Source: Thiogranum longum
GTDB lineage: Bacteria; Pseudomonadota; Gammaproteobacteria; DSM-19610
Direction: 5' to 3'
DNA length: 64,000 nucleotides
Assembly: GCF_004339085.1 (NCBI RefSeq)
Contig: NZ_SMFX01000001.1
Coordinates: 2,263,253-2,327,252 of the forward strand
The notes below the pieces were generated by a model. It was not told the DNA's origin. It searched no databases and saw nothing but the letters and a program-made list of their open reading frames with translations. The stretch's first letter is position 1. Every line of letters starts with the position of its first letter. Made by a program: the position numbers and the translations under genes. Positions 9,475-17,361 of the stretch are shown piece by piece.

Positions 9475-10122
9475 TCAGGCCGCGAGACGTTCCTTGATAG
9501 CGTTGATCACATCGTCGCTGTTGGTAGCATTGACAGTGACGCACAGGCCTTCATTCTCGTAGAAACCAATCAATGGTGCAGTCTTTTCGTTATAGGTTTC
9601 AAGACGGTGGCTGATGGCCTCCTCGGTCTCGTCTGCACGCTGTATCACAGGGCTACCACATTTATCGCAGATACCTTCGACCTTGGGCGGGTTGCTCTTG
9701 ACGTTATAGATTGCCTGGCAGTCCGTATTGGAGCAGGTACGACGTGTGGTCAGACGATCCAGGATCACATCACGTGGCACATCGATGTTGACGGCCATGT
9801 CGAGCTTGATACCCAGCTTGTCCAGCAGCACCTTGAGGGCTTCGGCCTGGGGAATGGTGCGCGGGAAACCATCGAGCAGAAAGCCCTTCTCACAATCCGG
9901 TTCCTGCAGACGCTTTTCCATAATGCCCATGATCAGCTCGTCAGGCACCAGGTCACCGGCGTCCATGTAAGCCTGGGCCTGCTTGCCCAACTCGGTGCCG
10001 GCCTGTACGGCGCCACGCAGAATGTCGCCGGTGGAAATCTGTACAGAGCCATCCATCTCGGTCAGCATCTTGGCCACGGTACCCTTGCCGGCACCCGGCG
10101 CACCTAAAAGAATCAGTTTCAT
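9475..10122 (-). CDS. adk: Adenylate kinase
   Basis: A 215-residue nucleoside monophosphate kinase (ATP + AMP to 2 ADP). It starts with the P-loop GAPGAGKGT, has the FPRT AMP-binding segment (DGFPRTIPQAEAL), and carries a long LID with four cysteines (CSNTDC ... CDKC) that should bind structural zinc; E. coli Adk lacks these. I place the start at the ATG at 10122, preceded by an AGAGGAA ribosome-binding site. Length matches long-form bacterial Adk. Confidence 0.96.
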   Translation of the reverse strand: MKLILLGAPGAGKGTVAKMLTEMDGSVQISTGDILRGAVQAGTELGKQAQAYMDAGDLVPDELIMGIMEKRLQEPDCEKGFLLDGFPRTIPQAEALKVLLDKLGIKLDMAVNIDVPRDVILDRLTTRRTCSNTDCQAIYNVKSNPPKVEGICDKCGSPVIQRADETEEAISHRLETYNEKTAPLIGFYENEGLCVTVNATNSDDVINAIKERLAA

Positions 10123-10320
10123 TGCGTGTTCCTCTTGAACGGTAGATAAAATCGGGGTTTTCGGCAGCAGGTCTGCCCGGGCCGAAAAGCAGGTGCGCAT
10201 TGTGCTTGCGAAGGCGCAGGCAATCAATAGCCTGCGCGGTTTCGGGGCCAGGATTTACACAAGAAAGCCCGAAATCATTACATTATTAGTGGGAATACTG
10301 CCGGAAAACTCCTGCTTGTT

Positions 10321-10453
10321 CGTCATTGCGCGGAACGAAGTGACGCGGCAATCTCTAACAGACTGATCCCATTGTGTAAGATTGCCGCGTTTCGCTCGCG
10401 CCCTGAAGGATGGCGAAGACATTCTGAGGAAGTACTTCTGGGGTGCAATGACG
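10321..10453. repeat. MITE-like inverted-repeat element
   Basis: A 133-bp non-coding unit bounded by perfect 9-bp terminal inverted repeats (CGTCATTGC/GCAATGACG). An inner pair of inverted segments (GCGGCAATCT and AGATTGCCGC) folds it into a long hairpin. The outer sequence resembles the widespread 'GTCATTGCGAGGAACGAAGTGACG' class of dispersed repeat. A 25-bp half-copy occurs at 46445-46469. It fills most of the 357-base gap between adk and the next gene. Confidence 0.65.
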
Positions 10454-10479
10454 TGAATGCTGAGTCAGTCAGCGGCCCG

Positions 10480-10815
10480 CTAGAGATGGGAAACCAGGCG
10501 TGCGTCGGGAATCGACAGGCGCAGCGCATCGGCAATTTCCAGGCGGATACCTGCCACCGGCCGGATCGACACCCACAGCAGGTTCAGCTTCAGGTTCAGC
10601 TCCGCAAACACCACCGCATCCCCAAAACACGCCAGGACACGATGGATCTCTTTCAGGGTCTGCTGGATGCGCACCTGCGATTTCTTGCGCAAGCCCGGGA
10701 TGATCACCATGAAATCGGATAACGGCCTGCCGTTCTCATCAACAGCCGGCGCCCGTTTGCGCAACGGCTCGGAGGCATCGAGTAGAGGCAACAGTGTGAC
10801 ACGCGGCAGGCTCAT
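10480..10815 (-). CDS. Hypothetical protein, 111 residues
   Basis: I do not recognise the family. The protein is about 111 residues, begins MSLPRVTLLPLLDA, has no signal peptide or membrane segment, and ends in alternating strands and helix (AELNLKLNLLWVSIRP). The frame is open upstream to 10881 but those codons run toward the tRNA promoter; no strong ribosome-binding site marks the chosen ATG. It is divergent from tRNA-Arg. Coding potential is supported by length and smooth amino-acid composition only. Confidence 0.5.
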   Translation of the reverse strand: MSLPRVTLLPLLDASEPLRKRAPAVDENGRPLSDFMVIIPGLRKKSQVRIQQTLKEIHRVLACFGDAVVFAELNLKLNLLWVSIRPVAGIRLEIADALRLSIPDARLVSHL

Positions 10816-10874
10816 GAATCTGACTATAGACTGCACCGGAAGGACTGACAACAGAACACGCATTACAGCTGTGG

Positions 10875-10903
10875 CTGACACTGGCCGGCTTTGCTAGTAT
10901 GCC
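10875..10903 (+). promoter_or_regulatory. Probable sigma-70 promoter of tRNA-Arg
   Basis: CTGACA (10875-10880) and TATGCC (10898-10903) are spaced by 17 bases directly upstream of the tRNA. The -10 box is a weak match, so the assignment rests mainly on position. Confidence 0.4.
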
Positions 10904-10911
10904 CGCGGAAA

Positions 10912-10988
10912 GTCCCGGTAGCTCAGCTGGATAGAGCAAGCGCCTCCTAAGCGCTAGGTCGGAGGTTCGACTCCTCTCCGGGACGCCA
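10912..10988 (+). tRNA. tRNA-Arg (anticodon CCT)
   Basis: A complete cloverleaf: acceptor GTCCCGG pairs with CCGGGAC, D-arm GCTC/GAGC, anticodon stem AGCGC/GCGCT enclosing CTCCTAA (anticodon CCT, reads AGG), T-arm GGAGG TTCGACT CCTCT. The 3' CCA is encoded. 77 bases. Confidence 0.96.
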
Positions 10989-11008
10989 TTTGTCCGTGCC
11001 CGACAGCA

Positions 11009-13216
11009 TCAGGTTTTGCGACGCACTTCGATAATGTTGGGTAATTGGCCGATACGGCTGAGTATGCGACTCAGTTGTCCGATATCAGTTACCTCGACAT
11101 GTAAATCCATACGTGCAATCAGTTCTTTTCCGTCAGTATTGGTGCTGATGCCCGTGACGTTTATCCTGTCATTGGCGAGTACCGCAGTGACGTCACGAAG
11201 CAGCCCCGGCCGATCATAGGCCTGGATGCGAATATCCACCGGGAACACACGATCCGGCAACGCCCCCCACTCGACTTCTATGAGCCGGTCACGATCTTCT
11301 TCCTTGAGACGCAACACATTAGAGCAGTCACTGCGATGAATCGTGACACCTCGCCCACGTGTAATATAACCCACGATTGAATCGTTGGGCACCGGGTTAC
11401 AGCAACGTGCTGTCGTGGTGAGCAGATTACCTACGCCCAGTATACGGAAGCCGTCCTGTGTTCCCTTTTCATTACGCCTTCCGGTTGTCGGCAGGGTAAG
11501 TGGCTCGTCTTCTGTGCGTTCCAGATCAAGCAGGACACTGACAACCTGGCCATAGGGCAGATCGCCGCGCCCCAACGACGCCATCAGACTATCGACATTA
11601 CTGAAGTTGAGTTTTTCAGCAACTTCAGCCATGCGCTTTGCTGACAGGCCCAGGCGATGCAGTTCACGCTCCAGTGCCGTACGGCCAGCCGCAATATTGA
11701 TTTCCCGGTCCTGTAATTTGATCCAGTGCCGCACCTTGGCGCGGGCACGGGAAGTCTTGAGATAACCCAGGTGCGGGTTCAGCCAGTCGCGACTGGGGTG
11801 TGCCTGGCGTGCGGTCAACACTTCAACCTGTTCGCCGTTTTTGAGCACATAGTTAAGTGGCACAATCCGGCCATTGACCTTCACACCACGACAGCGATGT
11901 CCGACATCAGTATGAATGTGGTAGGCAAAGTCCAGTGCTGTCGCACCCGCCGGCATATCAATGACCTCACCCTGTGGCGTCAGCGCATAAACCCGCTCCT
12001 CGACAGATTCTGATTTAAAGCGATCGACAAATTCGTGTGCCGAGGGCTCTTCATCCTTCCATTCCAGCAGCTGGCGCAGCCAGGCAATCTTTTTCTCGAA
12101 ACCTTCGTCATAGCGCGAACCTTCCTTGTAGCGCCAGTGCGCAGCAATCCCCAGCTCCGCGTGCTCGTGCATTTCACGGGTGCGGATCTGTACTTCCACC
12201 GGCTTGCCCTCGGGGCCAATCACAGCGGTATGCAGTGACCTGTAATTGTTGGCCTTGGGATTGGCAATGTAGTCATCGAACTCGTGCGGCACATGTCGCC
12301 ACAGACCGTGCACAATGCCCAGCACGGTGTAACACTCGGCCGTCGTGTCCACCAGCACGCGAACGGCCTGGACATCGAAAATCTGGTGAAAGTCGACATT
12401 CTTGCGACGCATCTTCCGCCAGATACTGTAGATGTGCTTTGGCCTGCCCACCACATCGGCCTGGATTCCGGCACGATCGAATTCCTCGATCAGGCTTTCC
12501 TTGACCAGTTCGATGTGCCGCTCGCGGTCTATGCGGCGACCGTCCAGCAGTGCAGCGATACGGTGATAGGCATCAGCATCGAGGTAGCGTAACGCCAGGT
12601 CTTCGAGCTCCCACTTGACCTGCCAGATACCCAACCGGTTAGCGAGCGGGGAATAAATATCCAGTGTCTCGCGGGCTATACGCTTTTGCCGCTCTTCGCT
12701 GAGGTGGCGCAGGGTGCGCATGTTATGCAAGCGGTCCGCAAGCTTGATGAGTACCACGCGAACATCTTCCGCCATCGCCAGCAACAATTTTCGCACATTC
12801 TCGGCACGACCATGATCGAGTTGCTGCTGTAGTGACAGGGGCTCACGGATTTCACTGATGCGACCCATTTTGGTGACACCATCCACCAGGTGTGCCACCT
12901 TTTCACCAAACTCCTCACGGATATCATCGAGACTGACATCCGTGTCCTCTACCACATCATGCAATACGGCGGCAGTAACGGCCTCATGGTCAAGCTGAAG
13001 ATGATGGACGATTTCGGCGACGGCCAGGCAGTGCACAAGATAAGGTTCACCGGAAGCGCGGGTCTGGTCACGGTGTGCTTTTTGCGCACGATCAAGCGCA
13101 GCACGAATCATCTGCTGTGCAGATTCATCGCGTCCAAAGCTGACTGACGACAACCAGGCATCCACATCCGGCAATTGCCCGTCGTTCGACGTCGTGGTTT
13201 CCGCGCGCGCTACCAT
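11009..13216 (-). CDS. relA: RelA-type (p)ppGpp synthetase with intact HD hydrolase residues
   Basis: A 735-residue stringent-response enzyme with HD, synthetase, TGS, zinc-finger and ACT domains in order. In the synthetase the segment RPKHIYSIWRKM and the EFDD motif (EXDD class) are the RelA signature, not the RXKD of bifunctional Rel/SpoT. Yet the HD domain keeps every residue needed for hydrolysis: H62, H86-D87, E90-D91 and the LADRLHN loop. E. coli RelA has lost these. The C-terminal part has paired Cys/His (CCNP ... H ... C) and an ACT domain ending IIEVRRK. It makes (p)ppGpp from ATP and GTP/GDP at the ribosome; hydrolysis is plausible here. It appears monocistronic. Confidence 0.92.
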   Translation of the reverse strand: MVARAETTTSNDGQLPDVDAWLSSVSFGRDESAQQMIRAALDRAQKAHRDQTRASGEPYLVHCLAVAEIVHHLQLDHEAVTAAVLHDVVEDTDVSLDDIREEFGEKVAHLVDGVTKMGRISEIREPLSLQQQLDHGRAENVRKLLLAMAEDVRVVLIKLADRLHNMRTLRHLSEERQKRIARETLDIYSPLANRLGIWQVKWELEDLALRYLDADAYHRIAALLDGRRIDRERHIELVKESLIEEFDRAGIQADVVGRPKHIYSIWRKMRRKNVDFHQIFDVQAVRVLVDTTAECYTVLGIVHGLWRHVPHEFDDYIANPKANNYRSLHTAVIGPEGKPVEVQIRTREMHEHAELGIAAHWRYKEGSRYDEGFEKKIAWLRQLLEWKDEEPSAHEFVDRFKSESVEERVYALTPQGEVIDMPAGATALDFAYHIHTDVGHRCRGVKVNGRIVPLNYVLKNGEQVEVLTARQAHPSRDWLNPHLGYLKTSRARAKVRHWIKLQDREINIAAGRTALERELHRLGLSAKRMAEVAEKLNFSNVDSLMASLGRGDLPYGQVVSVLLDLERTEDEPLTLPTTGRRNEKGTQDGFRILGVGNLLTTTARCCNPVPNDSIVGYITRGRGVTIHRSDCSNVLRLKEEDRDRLIEVEWGALPDRVFPVDIRIQAYDRPGLLRDVTAVLANDRINVTGISTNTDGKELIARMDLHVEVTDIGQLSRILSRIGQLPNIIEVRRKT

Positions 13217-13253
13217 ATCTATCTACCAGTGTAGCCACAGAAACGGGCGTCTG

Positions 13254-13874
13254 CTATTCATTGCCCGCGTCAGTGGCTTTCAAATCCCCGATTAACCGTT
13301 CAAATATCTGTTCCAGGCTCTTCCGCATGGCATCAGCCAAGGCGTGCATATCGCCGCTGCGCGATGAAGTCTGCTGACGATAGACCTTCGTCCATAATGA
13401 TTTCCCATCACGGGTTGAGTGCAGGACAGCTTCCAGCTCAATATCTGCAAGTGCCCGCCCCGACTCGACCAGCGACTCGAAACGAAGCACTCTCACAGCG
13501 AGCTCGTAACGGAACTGCGGGCGCTTGCCCTCCGTTTCAACCCGGTCTGCGACACCACTCTGGCGAAGTGTTTCCAGCAGCGCTTGCTGGATCATGCGAG
13601 GAGGCTGGTCCGCCCAGAACTCATAATGGTAGCGTCTCAGCTCAAGGGGTCTGTCGGCATGCCGGTAGAGTATTGCCCGGCCGTTGCGCAGCGGGTCGGC
13701 TTCGACACGGCCAACCAAAAGCCCACCTGTCAACGACGGCTGCGCCTGCACCGCAGGGCTGGAAAGACCGATTTCATAAAAGCGATCCTCGGGTGCCGGC
13801 ACGCCGGCCGAACAGGCGGCAAGCACAAGCAGCACCAGGCCCACGGCAACAGACCTGCATAACCCGTAATGCAT
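13254..13874 (-). CDS. ABC-type transport auxiliary lipoprotein of the Mla-like operon
   Basis: About 206 residues with a lipobox LAACS after an N-terminal hydrophobic stretch, then FYEIGLSSPAVQ and a body resembling the PqiC/ABC-type transport auxiliary family (EFWADQPPRMIQQALLETL). Start chosen at the ATG at 13874 because GAGGAGAG lies just upstream; codons further up run through repeat DNA. It follows the mlaD-like gene after a 142-base gap containing inverted repeats. It likely forms the outer-membrane end of the lipid transporter encoded by the four genes upstream. Confidence 0.8.
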   Translation of the reverse strand: MHYGLCRSVAVGLVLLVLAACSAGVPAPEDRFYEIGLSSPAVQAQPSLTGGLLVGRVEADPLRNGRAILYRHADRPLELRRYHYEFWADQPPRMIQQALLETLRQSGVADRVETEGKRPQFRYELAVRVLRFESLVESGRALADIELEAVLHSTRDGKSLWTKVYRQQTSSRSGDMHALADAMRKSLEQIFERLIGDLKATDAGNE

Positions 13875-13931
13875 CCCTCTCTCCTCATGCAGATGTAACC
13901 TGCTTCTATCATGCCGGCACATCCTGCTTCC

Positions 13932-13995
13932 GTCATCCCGGCGAATGCCGGTATCCGGAAAGCCCGCAGCCATAGATACCGGCTTGCGCCGGTAT
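13932..13995. repeat. REP-like palindromic repeat
   Basis: Between the auxiliary lipoprotein and mlaD-like genes lie a CCCGGCgaatGCCGG hairpin (13932-13956) and a perfect ATACCGGCttgcGCCGGTAT hairpin (13976-13995). This layout of two stems is that of REP/BIME-type extragenic repeats. It may stabilise the upstream mRNA. Confidence 0.6.
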
Positions 13996-14016
13996 GATGT
14001 AGCCGTGGTATTTTCT

Positions 14017-14967
14017 CTAGCGGTCACGCTGCACCCCCTTGTCTCTGGGCGCCGAGCCACCCAGCAAGGTGCCGGGGTTATCCCGGATCTTGCGACTGAA
14101 CTCGTTCATATTCCGACTCGTGTCATCCATGTTCTGCAGGATACCGCTGCTGTAACGCGACACCTGCTCCAGGATATGTCTTAGCTCTGCAGTGGCCTGC
14201 TGCATATCGGGACCACTCTCACTGACCAGGCCATCCAGCTTCGCCATCAACACCTGTGCATCGCGCTTCACTTCGGTGAGACCTGCCGTCAGTTTGCTGA
14301 GATCAGCAGAAGCCTGATCGATATTTGTCAAAATACGTTTGGCCTTGCGTTCGCCCTCTTCATCCATAATGCCGGAAAGGTGCGTTGCACTCTCGTTGAG
14401 ACGTCCGACCAGATGCTCCACATCCGACACGATAACGGGTACACGGCTCTCGAGGACACCGCCAACCTGCTGCACTGTCTGGTTGAGCGACTCGATCAGG
14501 GGACGTATTGCATTCTCGCTCAGGTCACCGAAATCACCGGCAACCTCACCGATAACAGCAAACAGATCTATACCCTGCTCTCCCTTGATGAGACCGCCGG
14601 GTTCGAGGAATGTTGTGGAATGCCCTTCAGAAATATTAACGACCGTATCAGCAAGCAAGCCTTCAGAATAAATACGCGCAACGCTGTCAGAGGGAATCTC
14701 CCAGTCCTTTCTGAGTCCCAGCATGACACGATAGGCAATGCCTTCGTCGGTCCGCTCGGGCGCTATACCCTCGACCTTGCCAAGCACGTAACCTTCATAA
14801 GTCACCAGTGTGCCATTAGAAAGGCCCGCCACATTACGGTACTGCGTATAATAAATATCGCGCTCACCGGCACCTCCGCTGATCCGGTACAACGCCCAGA
14901 ACAGAACACCTAGTCCCGCAAGAACAAACAGGCCCACCGCAAAATAGTTGATGGTATCGCGCTTCAA
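14017..14967 (-). CDS. MlaD-like MCE-domain lipid-transport protein
   Basis: A 316-residue protein with one N-terminal membrane anchor (about 8-28) and a single MCE domain (about 38-115, including TLVTYEGYVLGKVEGI). A long helical C-terminal part (about 150-300) is likely to form a coiled coil. In the family the MCE domain forms a hexameric ring that passes lipid between the inner-membrane ABC complex and partners in the periplasm. The ATG overlaps the stop of the ATPase gene by four bases. Confidence 0.87.
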   Translation of the reverse strand: MKRDTINYFAVGLFVLAGLGVLFWALYRISGGAGERDIYYTQYRNVAGLSNGTLVTYEGYVLGKVEGIAPERTDEGIAYRVMLGLRKDWEIPSDSVARIYSEGLLADTVVNISEGHSTTFLEPGGLIKGEQGIDLFAVIGEVAGDFGDLSENAIRPLIESLNQTVQQVGGVLESRVPVIVSDVEHLVGRLNESATHLSGIMDEEGERKAKRILTNIDQASADLSKLTAGLTEVKRDAQVLMAKLDGLVSESGPDMQQATAELRHILEQVSRYSSGILQNMDDTSRNMNEFSRKIRDNPGTLLGGSAPRDKGVQRDR

Positions 14968-15788
14968 AACCGCATCGCTCCCTCGGTAAGCCGGTGCAGG
15001 TAGTCATCGGCATCGACTGGTTCATCCTCTGATGTTCGTGTCAGCAGGTTACGTATCCTCGGATTATCAGAGTTGCGCACTTCTTCCACACTACCAACCA
15101 TAAGGATGCGCCCGCGATCCAGTACCGTGATGCGGTCCGCTATTTTAAAAGCGCTGTCCAGCTCGTGGGTAACGACAACAATGGATACCGGCATGGCCTC
15201 ACGAATACGCAAAATCAGGTTATCAAGATCTGCTGCCACGACCGGGTCCAGTCCGGCAGAGGGCTCATCGAAAAAAAGAATTCCAGGATCCATTACGATC
15301 GCGCGCGCCAGCGCAGCACGTTTGATCATGCCGCCGGAAAGTTGTGCCGGCATCAGGTGCTCATAACCGGCCATGTTAACGACTTCGAGCTTCATCCGGC
15401 TCATGATCTTCATGGTGTTCTCATCAAGCGCAGTATGTTCACGCAGTGGCATACGCACGTTTTCACCCACCGTCATGGAATTGAACAACGCCCCGCCCTG
15501 AAACGACACACCGATTCTCTTGCGGATCTCCATCCATTCATGACTGCTCAGCGAATTGACACATTTCCCGAACAAGCGGACTTCACCACTATCGGCGCGG
15601 TGCAGACCAAGAAGATAGCGCAACAGGGTGGACTTTCCGGAGCCGCTCCCGCCCATGATGACCATAATTTCCCCGGGGGCTACTGACAATGAAACATCAT
15701 CCAGAATTTTCTGGTCTCCATAGTAGGTTACGAGGTTATCAACCTCGATAACCGGCTGTGTCGATGTTTCTGGAAGTGTCGTATTCAT
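14964..15788 (-). CDS. MlaF-like ABC transporter ATP-binding protein
   Basis: A 274-residue ABC ATPase with Walker A GGSGSGKST, a Q-loop (VSFQGGALFNS), signature LSGGM, Walker B ILFFDEP and the switch His (VVVTHE). Closest layout is MlaF of the MCE-type lipid importer/exporter family. It lies one base downstream of the mlaE-like gene and overlaps the mlaD-like gene by four, so the three form the inner-membrane complex. Confidence 0.92.
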   Translation of the reverse strand: MNTTLPETSTQPVIEVDNLVTYYGDQKILDDVSLSVAPGEIMVIMGGSGSGKSTLLRYLLGLHRADSGEVRLFGKCVNSLSSHEWMEIRKRIGVSFQGGALFNSMTVGENVRMPLREHTALDENTMKIMSRMKLEVVNMAGYEHLMPAQLSGGMIKRAALARAIVMDPGILFFDEPSAGLDPVVAADLDNLILRIREAMPVSIVVVTHELDSAFKIADRITVLDRGRILMVGSVEEVRNSDNPRIRNLLTRTSEDEPVDADDYLHRLTEGAMRF

Positions 15789-15789
15789 C

Positions 15790-16605
15790 TCAACGGCTCA
15801 GGAAAAAAGTGAATATCATGTCTGCAACAACAATTGCCGCAATACAGAGTACGACAGACCGCGTCGTGGCACGGCCCAGCCCCTCGGCCCCGCCACTGGC
15901 ATTAAAACCATTACTGGTTGCCACCAGAGTGATCAGAACCGCAAACACCAGGCTTTTGATGAGTCCCTGGAAAATATCACCCGGAACCAGCTCACTGAAA
16001 ACGCGTATCGCATAGGTATCAAGTGTTATGTGCAGCTCGATAACAGCAATAACGCCACCACCCAGGATTGCCATGGCATCCGAGAGGATGGACAACATCG
16101 GCATCATAACCAACATTGCTGCCAGAATAGGTGACACCAGGTAGCGTACCGGCGACACCCCCATGACACGTAATGCATCAATCTCCTGCGCCATCTGCAT
16201 GGTGCCAATGCGGGCGGCAATAGCCGAGCCAGAGCGGCCGGCAACTACAATGCCCGCTATCAATACGCCGAACTCACGCGTCACCGACATGGCAATGCCT
16301 GATACAACCTGTGATTCGGCACCGAAGTCGCGCAGTGTGTAAATACCCTGCATGGCCATCATTGCACCATTGGCAAACGCCAGTATGATCACGACAGGAA
16401 CCGCCTGCACACCGATGGTCATCATTTCCTGGACAATTGCACTCAGCCGTACGCGTTGCTGTCGCCAGCGTCCTGCCAGCAACCAGAACACACTTTCAAT
16501 CAGCAATGCAGCGCCGTAGCCGAAGTCCTCGACACCGGATACAAACTTCCTTCCCACCTTTTCTGTCAACAGGCGAAAACGGTTTGCGCTGATTTCAGCC
16601 GCCAT
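15790..16605 (-). CDS. MlaE-like ABC transporter permease
   Basis: About 271 residues with five or so membrane segments and the typical MlaE phrases VPVVIILAFANGAMMAMQ, GVLIAGIVVAGRSGSAIAA and EIDALRVMG. I set the start at the ATG at 16605: its first 11 bases overlap the end of the STAS gene, so translation should be coupled. It is the channel part of the lipid ABC complex. Confidence 0.92.
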   Translation of the reverse strand: MAAEISANRFRLLTEKVGRKFVSGVEDFGYGAALLIESVFWLLAGRWRQQRVRLSAIVQEMMTIGVQAVPVVIILAFANGAMMAMQGIYTLRDFGAESQVVSGIAMSVTREFGVLIAGIVVAGRSGSAIAARIGTMQMAQEIDALRVMGVSPVRYLVSPILAAMLVMMPMLSILSDAMAILGGGVIAVIELHITLDTYAIRVFSELVPGDIFQGLIKSLVFAVLITLVATSNGFNASGGAEGLGRATTRSVVLCIAAIVVADMIFTFFLSR

Positions 16606-16927
16606 CTTCCAGCCGCTCGTCCAGTGAGGCATAAATGGTGAAGACCTGATCAAGTCGTGCCAGTCGTAATACGCTCATGGCTGCCTCGCTCACACCTACC
16701 AGGCCAAATTCCAGGTCATTGGTACGTGCGTACTGGAACCCTTCAACCAGACTGGCGACGCCTGAACTGTCGATATAGGCAACATCAGACAGATCCACCA
16801 TGACATGATGCTTCTTCTTCAGGTTGTTCAGAATCACCTTGCGCGCATCCGGCGAATTATTCAGATCAATTTCACCGTTCAGCAAGACAACAGAAAAACC
16901 CTGCCTGTCTTCAACCGGAAATGTCAT
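16595..16927 (-). CDS. STAS-domain protein (RsbV/SpoIIAA-like or MlaB-like)
   Basis: A 110-residue single STAS domain with the phosphorylatable loop DSSG (IDSSGVASLVEGF), as in anti-sigma-factor antagonists. It overlaps the RsbW-like kinase gene by 17 bases upstream and the mlaE-like gene by 11 downstream. In E. coli a STAS protein, MlaB, binds MlaF and is needed for transport. Position therefore allows two roles: partner of the kinase, or subunit of the transporter, or both. Sequence alone cannot decide. Confidence 0.88.
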   Translation of the reverse strand: MTFPVEDRQGFSVVLLNGEIDLNNSPDARKVILNNLKKKHHVMVDLSDVAYIDSSGVASLVEGFQYARTNDLEFGLVGVSEAAMSVLRLARLDQVFTIYASLDERLEDGG

Positions 16928-17360
16928 TACCTTCTCCCTGTTCCCTGGTAAACAATTTCATCTGGAAAACATTACCGCCACCACGGGGTGGTTCCAGAAA
17001 CCCGCATTCATCCATCAGGCTGTTAATGAGATAAACCCCGAGACCACCCGGGCGAATATCGTCAAGCTCACGTGAACGCACCTGTTCGACATCAATCGCA
17101 TCGGCGTAATCCCTGACGCGCATCACCAATGCATCCTGTTCCTGCAATACACTGACATCGATCTGCCCGTCGGGGTTCATGCCGTAGGCGTGCTGGATAA
17201 TATTCATGCATGCCTCATTGACGGCCAGCACCATAGCTTCCGTCTGCGACTCATCCAGACCCGCAAGATCTGCCGTGTCCCGCATTACGCTTCGTAACAG
17301 CCGTAACCGGCTCGCTCGTGAGCAGAAACTGACTGTCACCAGCAGTTCGCCACACTCCAT
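16911..17360 (-). CDS. RsbW-like serine kinase / anti-sigma factor (HATPase_c)
   Basis: About 149 residues with a GHKL ATPase fold: N-box AVNEACMNIIQHAYG, then a G1-like MRVRDYADAID and a G2 GGLGVYLI. This is the kinase that phosphorylates a STAS partner in partner-switching systems. Start chosen at the ATG at 17360, one base after the upstream TAA, with AAGGA in front; the frame extends to a TTG at 17378. Together with the phosphatase upstream and STAS gene downstream it completes a phosphatase-kinase-antagonist trio. Confidence 0.88.
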   Translation of the reverse strand: MECGELLVTVSFCSRASRLRLLRSVMRDTADLAGLDESQTEAMVLAVNEACMNIIQHAYGMNPDGQIDVSVLQEQDALVMRVRDYADAIDVEQVRSRELDDIRPGGLGVYLINSLMDECGFLEPPRGGGNVFQMKLFTREQGEGNDISG

Positions 17361-17361
17361 G

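Noticed and set aside
10500..10939. Several overlapping open frames on both strands around the MITE and the tRNA-Arg
   Set aside because: Most lack a start signal and cross the tRNA or the repeat; only the 111-residue frame at 10480-10815 was kept, at low confidence.
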